Origin: Gammaproteobacteria bacterium UBA7310
GTDB lineage: Bacteria; Pseudomonadota; Gammaproteobacteria; Pseudomonadales; Ketobacteraceae
DNA: 64,000 nucleotides
Direction of reading: 5' to 3'
Assembly (NCBI GenBank): GCA_002471665.1
Contig: DKQK01000007.1
Location: forward strand, 16,189 to 80,188
Part shown: piece by piece, positions 17,968-25,674 of the stretch
How the letters are laid out: each line of letters starts with the position of its first letter
Numbering within the stretch: position 1 is the stretch's first letter
The notes under the pieces: model-generated
Told to the model about the DNA's origin: nothing
The model's input: the letters and a program-made list of their open reading frames with translations, nothing else
The model's database searches: none
Position numbers and translations under genes: made by a program

Positions 17968-18366
17968 TTAAGGTGTTAACTTTTCCTGCAGCCAACCCCT
18001 GGCCACCGCCTTATCCACGGAGGCAAAAATGGGGCATGGCATGGCAGCCTGCATTTTTGGCCCGGCCAGCCGCTCCACCGCACTGTCTTCCGCCGCCACT
18101 CGCGCCACCCCAACGCAGTACTGCGCCAGAAGCTCACGGTTCTGTTTAAACCATAACCCCATGGCGCGCCGCCCCGCATCGGAAAAGTCACTGTGTGTTG
18201 AGGTCATGGTCAGCAGTCCGAATGACTGCTGACGCTCAAACAGGGCATTCATTACTTCCAACCACTGATTGACCTGCGCTGCTGATGCCGGCCCGTTAAA
18301 GCATACTTCCACCAACGGCCAGCCATGCACTGAAATTGGTGCCTCTGTGTCATGCAGGTTACGCAA
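17968..18366 (-). CDS. Uncharacterised small protein ending the aerobactin-type operon
   Basis: I do not recognise this protein. It is about 132 residues if it starts at TTG 18366, which overlaps the last codons of iucD; the upstream in-frame extension is antisense-like sequence of iucD and was rejected. There is no signal peptide or membrane helix. The pattern of alternating strands and helices (VHGWPLVEVCFNG, QVNQWLEVMNALFERQ, FGLLTMTST, FKQNRELLAQYCVGVARV) could be a small alpha/beta STAS-like fold, but that is a guess. Position as the fifth gene of the iuc operon suggests a link to siderophore production or iron response. Confidence 0.6.
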   Translation of the reverse strand: MRNLHDTEAPISVHGWPLVEVCFNGPASAAQVNQWLEVMNALFERQQSFGLLTMTSTHSDFSDAGRRAMGLWFKQNRELLAQYCVGVARVAAEDSAVERLAGPKMQAAMPCPIFASVDKAVARGWLQEKLTP

Positions 18367-19654
18367 CGTATCGCTCCTTTTCCGCCTGACCTTTGCCCCA
18401 TTGCACAAAGCTGTTCTGCTCCAGGTTATATAAACGGTAACCCAGCAGATCATTGACAATATTGGCTGAGCGCCAGGCCATTAGACTGGTTTGCGGATCA
18501 ACAATACCATGATGGTGTCGGCTGGCGTTCACGGCGTAGATGTGATTTTGCTGACCATGCTCCCAGCGTACCTGGTAGTTATCCTGCATGGCCAACAGAC
18601 CATCTTCTTCCCAACCAACCCGATCCAAAAGGGGCTCGAGACAGCCGGGAATCACTGTCTTGAAGCCGGTGCAGAAAATCACAACATCCGCATCCAGCCA
18701 CTCATCGGCCTGCTGATGATGCACCACCTGCAATGCATAGTGGGAATGCTGGTTCTGCATGGCCACCAGCTCACGGGAAGGCAACAGGGCATAGCCCTTG
18801 TTGCGACCCTGAACAATCTGGATCTGATACAACGACTGGTAAATTTCCTGCAGGGTAGATGGCGATATACCATCACTGGCCAGCTTTTGCCGGGCCACCA
18901 ATTCACGTTTCTGCTGCCGGTTTAACGACAAAAAGTGCTGCACATAACCCGGCGTAAACAAATCGTTGGTGAACGGCGCTTCATCCAGTTGGTCAAAGTT
19001 ACCGCGGCGTGACAACCAGGCAACGGATTCGCACTCGCCCCAGCGCTCGCTGATCAATTCCAGAAAAACTTCAGCACCGGTCTGGCCACCACCCACCACC
19101 ACCACCCGCTTACCGGCAAAGTTCCGCTGGCTATTGAGAATACTGCCACCATGAAAAATCTGTTGCCCCAAATGAGGGACGGCAAACTCCGGCACAAATG
19201 GCTGTGTTCCGGTGCCCAGGCAAAGGTGATCCGCCGACAGGATTCGATCATCGAAACGCAGCCAGAACCGACCCTGCTTATAATCGATCTCTCGTACATG
19301 GGCATTGAAATTCACCTGCGGCAGTTGCGCCGCCACCCACTCGAGATATTGCGCAAATTCCTGGCGGGAGATTGCCGCCTGCTCGGCGTTAATGAACGCG
19401 TAGAAACGGCCATGATCCACCAGAAACTTGAGGAAACTGTAGGGGCTGGTGGGATCCACCGGTGTCACCAGATCTTTCATCCAGGAAGTCTGCAAGCGGG
19501 CCCCCTGCAGCATCAGCCCCGGATGCCAGTGAAAGCTTTTCTTCTTGTCGAAAAGGGCGTAGCTCACGTCCGGCACCTTTTGCATCAGCGCCGCCACACT
19601 CAGATTGAAAGGTCCGGCGCCAATACCCGCCAGCGTAATGTGTTGTTGAATCAT
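18359..19654 (-). CDS. iucD: L-lysine N6-monooxygenase (IucD-type) for hydroxamate siderophore synthesis
   Basis: FAD- and NADPH-dependent N-hydroxylating monooxygenase of 431 residues. The FAD motif is GIGAGPFNLS (10-19), the NADPH motif is VVVVGGGQTGAEV (184-196), and the C-terminal ATG-like substrate/FAD segment is near VVIFCTGFKT. In the aerobactin pathway it makes N6-hydroxylysine. The iucA-B-C-D order and the absence of diamine-forming genes (no RhbA/RhbB pair) favour lysine, but cadaverine or another diamine is possible. Its ATG overlaps the iucC stop, so translation is coupled. Confidence 0.88.
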   Translation of the reverse strand: MIQQHITLAGIGAGPFNLSVAALMQKVPDVSYALFDKKKSFHWHPGLMLQGARLQTSWMKDLVTPVDPTSPYSFLKFLVDHGRFYAFINAEQAAISRQEFAQYLEWVAAQLPQVNFNAHVREIDYKQGRFWLRFDDRILSADHLCLGTGTQPFVPEFAVPHLGQQIFHGGSILNSQRNFAGKRVVVVGGGQTGAEVFLELISERWGECESVAWLSRRGNFDQLDEAPFTNDLFTPGYVQHFLSLNRQQKRELVARQKLASDGISPSTLQEIYQSLYQIQIVQGRNKGYALLPSRELVAMQNQHSHYALQVVHHQQADEWLDADVVIFCTGFKTVIPGCLEPLLDRVGWEEDGLLAMQDNYQVRWEHGQQNHIYAVNASRHHHGIVDPQTSLMAWRSANIVNDLLGYRLYNLEQNSFVQWGKGQAEKERYVA

Positions 19655-21414
19655 CAGGCGATCTCCTGTTGTTCCTGCCGCACTGCACTGCGCAGAGGGT
19701 TGCTTATGTCGGTTCCCAGAATGGGTAGCGGCCGTTGTGCCCGATCGGCATAGCCTTCAATAAATCGCACCCGGTTTATACACACCTTTTTGATGTTGGG
19801 GGTGAGCAGATCGAATAATCGAAAGCGCTCATGCAGCTGAGGGTACGCCCGCTGATATTCGGCAATCGAAAGCGCCAGCGTTGCGTAAAACGCTGTTTCC
19901 GACAGCAGGTTCTGCTCCTGCAGCAATGCGGAAAGGTAGCGCAGCACCGTCACAAAATGACCGGTCTGTAAATCATGGATCAGGTATTCGGGCGGCAATC
20001 GGGTCAGGGTTGCCCGCACGTCTTGCGGCAGCAATTGCAACTCGGCAAACGGTTGATCCACCAGCCGCAGATCCCCTTGCAGATCCTTGATGGCCAACCG
20101 CTTCGGTACGCCGTTTTCGGTAATCAGCGTCAGGTTCTGACCATGGGCAACCAGGCCCACTCCGTACTGACACATCAGGTGATACAGTGGCACCACTACC
20201 ACATCGAACAACTTCCGCAGCCATTGCCGCGGCGGCAGCCCGGATTCAGCGATCACATGCTTTACCACGGCGTCGCCCTGATTATCCTGCTGTAAAAAGC
20301 CGGCCATTAACATGGCGCGCTCGTCACCATGCAGGTTTTTTTGTACGCTGTCGCGCCAGATAACACCCAGCATTTCCTGATAACGGTAAGGAGCCCCTTG
20401 CACCTGCCGATAGTCAGGATGGGCACAGGTGATGCCCACCGGCTCCCGTAATACCAGCGTGCCGCGATCATACAGCAACGGATCAGTCCGGCAGCGCTCG
20501 TCCAACCACGCAGACAAGCGGGCGCCCACTGCAATGTAGTGGCCGGGTATGCCCCGGTAACAGGAAGTGTTGAGTATGGTCAGCGGCAACTTGACATTGG
20601 GGGCCTGGGGAAAATCCAGATTGGCCAGTGTCCTTATGGATTGCAGCGGCAGATAGCGACAGCCGGCTTCACCCAGATCGACCAGCTCACCACGGGCAAT
20701 CCACGCCTGGAAATGAATACGAATTTTATGCTGCCACTGCCATGGGTGCACCGGCAGCAAAATCCACTCTCCATTCAGACAGTCCACCCGGCTGCGCAGG
20801 GATTGATACTCCGCCGCAGACATGGCACTTTTGATCACCCCATCCAGGTCGCTGTCCTGTTCCAGCCCCACCACGCAGTGCGGTCTGGCAACCGCCACCC
20901 AACGCAACCGCAGGGGCTGATTGTACTCTGGTGCATAACGCGCCAGTTCATCGGCGCCCCAACCCAGGCGGCCTTTATTCAACACCGCTTTAGGGTGGCC
21001 ATCCAGGTAGGGTTGCATGACATCCACATCCATCTGCGCCATCTGCCGGGCACTGACCGATTGGCGCAACCACCAGGACTGCAGATCACCCTGCAGGGTT
21101 TGCGCGCATTCCTCCAGCAGATTGGCCAGCACAATATCGTCCATACCCAGTTCACCCTGGGCATCAATAAAAAACTGGGCTGCACTGTCCACCGGTTTAC
21201 CATTACGCATGAGCGATTCCGCATTGAGTCGCAACTGTCCCCACAGACTCTGCCAGGCAAAAAAGCGGTAGCGGGCACCGGAGGCCAGGTTCAAAGTCCA
21301 GCAGTCGGCGCCGCCTTCCGGTACCAGGCATTCCTCATACTGCAGTTCACTGATGCATTTCGCTACCAGCACGCGGTTTACGTGCTGCCATAGGGCCTGT
21401 TGTGTCATCATCAT
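19654..21414 (-). CDS. iucC: Aerobactin synthase (NIS synthetase, IucC type)
   Basis: A 586-residue NRPS-independent siderophore synthetase (IucA/IucC family). Segments matching IucC closely are GHPKAVLNKGRLGWG, RYAPEYN, LPVHPWQWQ, LPLTILNTSCYRGIPG, YRYQEMLGVIWR and YLIHDLQTGHFVTVLR. It uses ATP to couple the second acetyl-hydroxylysine to the citrate intermediate. Three tandem ATGs (21414, 21411, 21408) follow GGAGG; the first is reported but the second or third has better spacing. It begins 13 bases after iucB and overlaps iucD by the ATGA stop-start. Confidence 0.93.
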   Translation of the reverse strand: MMMTQQALWQHVNRVLVAKCISELQYEECLVPEGGADCWTLNLASGARYRFFAWQSLWGQLRLNAESLMRNGKPVDSAAQFFIDAQGELGMDDIVLANLLEECAQTLQGDLQSWWLRQSVSARQMAQMDVDVMQPYLDGHPKAVLNKGRLGWGADELARYAPEYNQPLRLRWVAVARPHCVVGLEQDSDLDGVIKSAMSAAEYQSLRSRVDCLNGEWILLPVHPWQWQHKIRIHFQAWIARGELVDLGEAGCRYLPLQSIRTLANLDFPQAPNVKLPLTILNTSCYRGIPGHYIAVGARLSAWLDERCRTDPLLYDRGTLVLREPVGITCAHPDYRQVQGAPYRYQEMLGVIWRDSVQKNLHGDERAMLMAGFLQQDNQGDAVVKHVIAESGLPPRQWLRKLFDVVVVPLYHLMCQYGVGLVAHGQNLTLITENGVPKRLAIKDLQGDLRLVDQPFAELQLLPQDVRATLTRLPPEYLIHDLQTGHFVTVLRYLSALLQEQNLLSETAFYATLALSIAEYQRAYPQLHERFRLFDLLTPNIKKVCINRVRFIEGYADRAQRPLPILGTDISNPLRSAVRQEQQEIA

Positions 21415-21427
21415 GTTGCCTCCGTCC

Positions 21428-22489
21428 TTATGGCAAAGGGATCAACTCAAAAAAACGTTCCCGGGTACATTCCAGTAACGCAGCCCGTTTATGGGGAAAA
21501 TCGAACTCCTTCAGATTGTGGAAGGCCGGAATGGTGGCCAGATGTTTCAGCAGCGCCTTGTTGTCCGCCCGCGGCTCACCCATCACCCGCTGTGTGCGGG
21601 GGTCATCCAAAAACAGAAAATGGGTCAGCCCGGTAACCCATGCGGTAAAGTAACGGGTGCCGAGAAAATTCACGTCGCCCACCAGCACATGCAGCCCGCG
21701 ATCAAAATCCCCCGCGTCGTAATAGGGGCCCAGACGGTCCTCCCGGGTCCAGTACAACTCGAAATAACCAAACGGCACATCATCGAAACAACCAAAGACA
21801 GAAAAAATATGTTGGTCCGCCTGCCGCTGTTGCAGATACTGTTGCAATTCCGCTTTGGGCAGGCCCAACTCCCAGATCGGGGCGACTCTCGGCTGATTCA
21901 TCCAATCGTGAAACAGATCCAGATCGTTCACCGGATGCACCACTCTGAAGCTCAGGGTTTGTTTCAGTTCGGGAATATAGCGACGATAAAACGCACCCTG
22001 TTCCGGCTGAGGTGGACGCCTGGGATGCCGCACCGCATTGGTAACGTGCCAGCAGGCAGGCTCCGGATAGACGCAACCTTTGTCCAGCCACAATTCCGGC
22101 CATTGATAAAAAACCCCGCGTTCAATCCAGTCATCCCGCAACATGCCTGCCGGTAACAGCGCACCGCAATCGCGCTGCCCCACACCGATACGCTGAACGC
22201 TGTGATGGCGGGCAAATACCAGATCCAGAATCAACAACAACGCCAACCGGCTGCGCCGGGCATCCTCTCGGCGGGCCGCCACATGCCAGTTTCGCATCAG
22301 CAGCGCCTGCTCACCGTCACGATTGAACTCCACCACCAAAGACAACTGATCGCTATCCAGCACCGCCCTCAGTTCGGCAACGCCGTGTTCCAGTAACATA
22401 CTGGTTCTACCCAGCGCGGGCAGATCGAAGTGCCAGGCCTGAAAACCGGTTTCAGTCTGGATTTCCGTGTTGATGAATTGGCTGGTCAT
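21428..22489 (-). CDS. iucB: N6-hydroxylysine acetyltransferase (IucB type)
   Basis: A 353-residue protein whose C-terminal 190 residues are the siderophore GNAT domain (Acetyltransf_8 type), with FRVVHPVNDLDLFHDWMNQPRV and the acetyl-CoA region GTRYFTAWVTGLTHFLFLDDPRTQRVMGEP. It would acetylate N6-hydroxylysine to the hydroxamic acid. The N-terminal 160 residues are a non-catalytic lobe, as in IucB. Start ATG 22489 is chosen because the 44 codons upstream overlap iucA and are rich in W/R/P, typical of an out-of-frame read. It is the second gene of the iuc operon, 28 bases after iucA. Confidence 0.9.
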   Translation of the reverse strand: MTSQFINTEIQTETGFQAWHFDLPALGRTSMLLEHGVAELRAVLDSDQLSLVVEFNRDGEQALLMRNWHVAARREDARRSRLALLLILDLVFARHHSVQRIGVGQRDCGALLPAGMLRDDWIERGVFYQWPELWLDKGCVYPEPACWHVTNAVRHPRRPPQPEQGAFYRRYIPELKQTLSFRVVHPVNDLDLFHDWMNQPRVAPIWELGLPKAELQQYLQQRQADQHIFSVFGCFDDVPFGYFELYWTREDRLGPYYDAGDFDRGLHVLVGDVNFLGTRYFTAWVTGLTHFLFLDDPRTQRVMGEPRADNKALLKHLATIPAFHNLKEFDFPHKRAALLECTRERFFELIPLP

Positions 22490-22517
22490 AATAATTCCTA
22501 TTGGTTCTCCAAGGTCT

Positions 22518-24326
22518 CTAGCACACCAGGGTGGCCTGCAGCTTCGGTGCAGCATCCATGATGGCCACCGGGTTGTGCACCGCACGATAAAGGGCAACGG
22601 GGTCTGCCAGGGTGTTCTCATTCATATCCGCCAACGAGCAGATAAAATTCCCTTTTTGCCACAAAGCATCCGCCTCCAGCAGGGTGCGGATAAAACTCTG
22701 ATCCTGCCGTTGCCGGGTCAAGTGCTGCTGGAAGAAATCACGCAACTGGGCAATGAGTTCAGACTCGTCGATTAAACCATCGGCCCCCATGGCACCGATG
22801 ACACCGAAGGTTGAATTGATAATGAGGTAGTAGGCGAACAATTTGTTGGCCATGTCATTATCGATCTGATTGTCCGCCGATTCCCCCAGCGCGTTGTGAT
22901 CGAGCTTGAACAGGCGCGCGCCCACCGCGCTGAATCCGGTGCCCTGGCAATCACGAAAATAGCCGCACACCGGTAAACCATTCTGCAATCCCAGCACAAT
23001 GTTCTGTTGATGGGCGCCAAACAACATGCCGTAATCCGCCTGCGCCAACAGCAACGGCTTCACCGCCACATCAAGATAGGCGGCAAACCAGCGGCGCGCC
23101 GCCTGCGCAAGATCCCAACGCCGGTGAAACGCCAGTGCCCGCACCTGCTCCGCCAGACGACTGCCCTGTTGCAGGGGATGATCCTGGGTCAGGGTGGCCA
23201 GTACGTTGTATTGCATACCGCTCTGCTCGCGAATCGGGTTATCCCGAAACACCATCATGGATTCCAGCACCTGGTTGCCCTCGTCATCCAACAGGCACAA
23301 ATACGCCGGCTCCTGCATGATGCTGAACTGGCTGAAACGTTTGACAAACTGCTTGCCGGTGGCGGTTGCCAGCACTTTGCTGATCAGACAACCGCGCTCG
23401 GCTTCCGCTGGCTGCAGGTGTCTGACCGAGTTGGTAAGGCGCACACTGAGAGAGAACTTGAGCATGTAGGGTGCGTGTTCCGCATAGATGGAGCGCATGG
23501 ATGACGTGGCATGCCAGCTCTGCCCCTGTTGCGGCAGGGCAATAATGTGCTTGTCGGCAAAAGCCCGGCGTAATGCCGGCAGCTTCTGTAATTTACGCAG
23601 TTGCCAGGGGTGAGCCGGGATCAGGGCATATCCACCGGGCACCTGGGCATAATCGCTGGTGAGTGATGGATCGGCATCAATCAGTTGCTGCACCCGTTGC
23701 CGCAACGTCACGCTGTCTGCGCTGTGATAGTGAAGGTATTGTTTGCGCACCAGCATCCAGGCCAACGCAAAACCACTGCCCCCTTCAGGGCCATATTGCA
23801 CCGCTTCGGTGAGCGTCATGGGCTGGCGGACTTTGGGGGCCGGGTGCACCGAATGCCCCACCAGCAACGCCTGCTCGGCCTCGCGAAAACTCAGAGGCGA
23901 GGCAAAGAGTTTGTCGATTTCCTTGTCACGCAGCGCCAACAGCAGCTCAAGATTGCGATGGCTCTCTATGATGCGTTCCAGAAACCGGGCCATGGCGCCG
24001 ATGGTGCCATTGGTCTGCAGGGCGGCGTTTTCCACCAGCATTTTTGCCAGACACAGAAACCTGACGTGGCGGCAATGGCCGTTGTCCACAAACTCGCAGC
24101 GGGCCGGCATACTAAACCGATGGCGGCCACACTGGGACCAGTACTGCACCCCCACCCACAATGTCTGCCGCCCCATGGGAATAATCAGTACCTGGGCCGG
24201 GAAGCCCGCTGCCTGCCACGGTTCCGGGCTGGTTCCCACACGCCAGTCATCAAACTCCCTGACGTAGGCATTCAAAAAGCAATTGGTGGAAAGGTAATCT
24301 GCCGCTTCGGAAATAGAAGTATCCAT
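22518..24326 (-). CDS. iucA: NIS synthetase, IucA type (citrate to N2-citryl-hydroxylysine)
   Basis: A 602-residue IucA/IucC-family synthetase, first gene of the operon. IucA hallmarks are FREAEQALLVGHSVHPAPK (ATP and citrate site), LIPAHPWQ, MLKFSLSVRLTNSVR, LGLQNGLPVCGYFRDCQG and INSTFGVIGAMG. It activates citrate with ATP and joins the first N6-acetyl-N6-hydroxylysine. ATG 24326 (MDTSISEAAD) matches the family N-terminus; 22 further codons are open upstream but run into the Fur-like promoter region. It is divergent from a ShiF-like exporter. Gene order iucABCD is the same as on E. coli aerobactin plasmids. Confidence 0.93.
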   Translation of the reverse strand: MDTSISEAADYLSTNCFLNAYVREFDDWRVGTSPEPWQAAGFPAQVLIIPMGRQTLWVGVQYWSQCGRHRFSMPARCEFVDNGHCRHVRFLCLAKMLVENAALQTNGTIGAMARFLERIIESHRNLELLLALRDKEIDKLFASPLSFREAEQALLVGHSVHPAPKVRQPMTLTEAVQYGPEGGSGFALAWMLVRKQYLHYHSADSVTLRQRVQQLIDADPSLTSDYAQVPGGYALIPAHPWQLRKLQKLPALRRAFADKHIIALPQQGQSWHATSSMRSIYAEHAPYMLKFSLSVRLTNSVRHLQPAEAERGCLISKVLATATGKQFVKRFSQFSIMQEPAYLCLLDDEGNQVLESMMVFRDNPIREQSGMQYNVLATLTQDHPLQQGSRLAEQVRALAFHRRWDLAQAARRWFAAYLDVAVKPLLLAQADYGMLFGAHQQNIVLGLQNGLPVCGYFRDCQGTGFSAVGARLFKLDHNALGESADNQIDNDMANKLFAYYLIINSTFGVIGAMGADGLIDESELIAQLRDFFQQHLTRQRQDQSFIRTLLEADALWQKGNFICSLADMNENTLADPVALYRAVHNPVAIMDAAPKLQATLVC

Positions 24327-24384
24327 GACTATCGACCCGCTGTGATATTTTACGGGGCTAAGATATCGTGTATCATTCGCAAAT

Positions 24385-24403
24385 GCAAACAATTCTCATT
24401 ACA
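24385..24403 (-). promoter_or_regulatory. Fur-box-like operator between iucA and the exporter gene
   Basis: Read on the - strand, TGTAATGAGAATTGTTTGC matches the 19-bp Fur consensus at 12 of 19 positions by hand alignment. More AT-rich half-site-like sequence (GCGAATGATACACGAT, - strand) adjoins it. It sits in the 100-bp gap between divergent iucA and the MFS gene, so one Fur dimer array could control both. Confidence 0.6.
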
Positions 24404-24426
24404 AAAGACTTCGGTGTAAGAATCCA

Positions 24427-25605
24427 TTGAATAACCACAAGATCAGTTGGGCGGTGAGCCCCATGGGCCTGGGCCAATCCGCCCTGCTGGTGTTTCTTCC
24501 GCTGCTGGTGGAACTGACGGCGCTTGGCTACAGCCAGTGGGCACAACTGTTCGCAGTGGGCATGGCCACCTATGTGATGGGCAGCCTGGCCTGGCCGTTG
24601 CTGTTGCCCATACTGGGTCACCGCCGTTGCCTGCTGCTGGGTCTGGGGGGATACGCCGTCAGTGCGCTGCTGTTCACCCTGGTGCTGTGGCTGCACACAA
24701 CCCAGCAGATCGATCAGAGCCAGGGCTACTGGGGGTTCAGCATGAGCCGCCTGCTCTATGGTGCCTTCGCCTCGGCGCTGTTGCCGGTGGTGCAAAGTTG
24801 GAGTGCTGAGATCACCGCACCGGAACAGCGTTTACAGGCGTTCAGCCGCATCAGTCTGCAACTGGCGGCATCCCGCGCCCTGGGTCCGGTGCTGGCCGCC
24901 GGGTTGAGTTGGCTGCACTGGATTCTGTTACCCCTGCTGCTGGCCCTGTGGCCCCTGCTGCTGGCCCTGCTGTTGTTTCCGTATCCCGCCCCGGCCAGCA
25001 CAAAACCGCGGTTACCCTGGCAACGATCCGTATTGGGCATGATGCCTCCGGCCTGGCTGGGCCTGATCGCACTGCTGACCACTGCGTTTGCCAGCAGCCT
25101 GCAGTTTCAACTGAGCCCGGCCCTACAGGCGCTGACCGCAGCCGACCCGGAGCAGCTGAGCCTGCTGCTGGCCGCACTCATGCTGGCGGCGGCGGTGCTG
25201 GGGGTGGCGGCACACAAGCTGCAAATCCGACAACCACCCCACAACCCCCAGATTCGCCAACTGTGGATTGCCTTGCTGCTGGGGGTCAGTGCAATCGCCC
25301 TGCTCAGTACGCACAACCCCTGGTGGTTCGCCGCCATCACACTGATCATGAGTACGGCGCTGGCCTGGTTAACCCCCCTCTACAGCACACAACTTTCATT
25401 GCACGCCCACGAGCAGCATCTGGTGGCCGGGCAACTGGGCATCACCCATATCAGCGGGCACCTGCTGGGCCTGTCCATTACCGCCCTGGCGTTAGAACAA
25501 TCCCTGAGCTGCGTTTACATCTGGCTGGTGATGCTGGGTGCCTTACTGGCGGTGACCAGCTTGTCGTATCGCCCCCAATGTGGCGCAACACAACCTGTCC
25601 GATAG
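24427..25605 (+). CDS. Major facilitator transporter, probable siderophore exporter (ShiF-like)
   Basis: A 392-residue MFS protein with about 12 hydrophobic segments. The start is probably TTG 24427 (MNNHKISWAVSP); ATG 24463 would remove part of the first segment. An R-rich inter-helix loop follows helix 2 (GHRRCLLL), as in MFS motif A. Aerobactin clusters of enterobacteria carry the MFS gene shiF next to iucA, and export of the finished siderophore is the likely role here. It is divergent from iucA with a shared Fur-like site. There is no terminator before the next gene, about 70 bases on. Confidence 0.75.
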   Translation: MNNHKISWAVSPMGLGQSALLVFLPLLVELTALGYSQWAQLFAVGMATYVMGSLAWPLLLPILGHRRCLLLGLGGYAVSALLFTLVLWLHTTQQIDQSQGYWGFSMSRLLYGAFASALLPVVQSWSAEITAPEQRLQAFSRISLQLAASRALGPVLAAGLSWLHWILLPLLLALWPLLLALLLFPYPAPASTKPRLPWQRSVLGMMPPAWLGLIALLTTAFASSLQFQLSPALQALTAADPEQLSLLLAALMLAAAVLGVAAHKLQIRQPPHNPQIRQLWIALLLGVSAIALLSTHNPWWFAAITLIMSTALAWLTPLYSTQLSLHAHEQHLVAGQLGITHISGHLLGLSITALALEQSLSCVYIWLVMLGALLAVTSLSYRPQCGATQPVR

Positions 25606-25674
25606 ACGGCGTGGGGCGCCATCTGGTACAACTCTGGAACTTGTTAACTCTTTGTCTGTCAGCAGGATATGTGT

